Origin: a bacterium
GTDB lineage: Bacteria > Margulisbacteria > Marinamargulisbacteria > JABIPA01
DNA: 64,000 nt
Assembly (NCBI GenBank): GCA_018698675.1
Contig: JABIPA010000004.1
Span: 36,962 to 100,961 of the forward strand
Direction: 5' to 3'
Shown here: positions 63,882 through 64,000 of the stretch, piece by piece
Layout of the letters: the number at the start of each line of letters is the position of its first letter
Numbering within the stretch: position 1 is the stretch's first letter
The notes under the pieces: generated by a model
Told to the model about the DNA's origin: nothing
Databases searched by the model: none
Seen by the model: only the letters and a program-made list of their open reading frames with translations
Position numbers and translations under genes: made by a program

Positions 63882-64000
63882 TTCAAGACCTCGACCGATT
63901 AGTACTGGTCTGCTTAATACATTACTGCACTTACACGTCCAGCCTATCAACCTCGTGTTCTTCAAGGGGTCTTACTCTCATAAAGAGATGGGAAACCTTA
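63882..64000 (-). rRNA. rrl: 23S ribosomal RNA, 3' end (partial)
   Basis: The minus strand from the right edge contains GTTGATAGGCTGGACGTGTAAG and ACCAGTACTAATCGGTCGAGG, the universally conserved 3' end of 23S rRNA. The gene continues beyond position 64000; the exact 3' end is uncertain by a few bases. Confidence 0.95.

Noticed and set aside
63657..63965. A 102-codon open frame on the minus strand at the right end
   Set aside because: It runs through 5S rRNA and the 23S 3' end, so it is a chance frame over RNA genes.

Overview
The window is a 64 kb chromosomal stretch from an AT-rich, diderm, flagellated bacterium. Nearly all of it is core metabolism, cell envelope and motility genes. I see no phage, insertion sequence, integrase or CRISPR array. 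Outer-membrane-type barrel proteins, an EnvC-like hydrolase, a lipoprotein and a nucleotide-sugar cluster indicate an outer membrane. sepF and a CBS-less GuaB3-type IMP dehydrogenase recall Cyanobacteria and their sister lineages. A Margulisbacteria-like (marine) organism would fit, but that is inference from gene content, not proof.

Layout. 1-2300: nucleotide-sugar genes (partial CDP-glucose synthase, DegT aminotransferase) and a methyltransferase. 2400-6900: tRNA-Ser, a double-receiver response regulator convergent with a membrane histidine kinase, then purU with a haem-binding lipoprotein. 6929-9386: tRNA-Arg and rmlA/rmlB/DUF502. 9524-12365: guaB-guaA with a clear promoter and terminator. 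12469-20716: an M32 peptidase, ilvD-rseP-ftsE-ftsX, a PpiD-like chaperone and panD. 20719-24841 (minus): a clpX-like, yggS, sepF, mazG-NUDIX, cutA operon. 24929-26941: a degenerate membrane pyrophosphatase split by one in-frame stop. 26975-31909: tpiA, cyclophilin, folD, dimeric dUTPase, leuA. 31935-36931 (minus): rpsF, two ssb genes, rpsR, rplI, uvrC, envC. 37108-44043: ruvB, hisB, ftsH, tRNA-Pro, an M23 peptidase, bactofilin, rsmI and tatD. 44050-51644: a PilC-like protein and a pseudopilin, then two outer-membrane barrel proteins around a large FG-GAP protein. 51686-62317 (minus): a long flagellar export and switch operon that also carries a CofG-like radical SAM gene and a ParA ATPase. The window ends with alr and the 3' end of an rRNA operon (23S-5S, minus strand).

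Cross-cutting observations. (1) Several operon heads have a sigma-70-like -10 hexamer only 6-9 nt before the ATG and no Shine-Dalgarno sequence, which predicts leaderless mRNAs. Other genes have ordinary AGGAG sites, so both modes coexist. (2) rsmI and uvrC have no usable ATG/GTG/TTG at their conserved N-termini. Both appear to start on AUU, and for rsmI a well-placed GAAGGA site supports this. (3) The flagellar cluster departs from the textbook: FlhB has NPVY instead of NPTH, FliM lacks the CheY-binding peptide and has a long acidic tail, and ParA- and CofG-like genes are embedded in it. Starts were corrected wherever a ribosome site, promoter or family N-terminus contradicted the longest reading frame.
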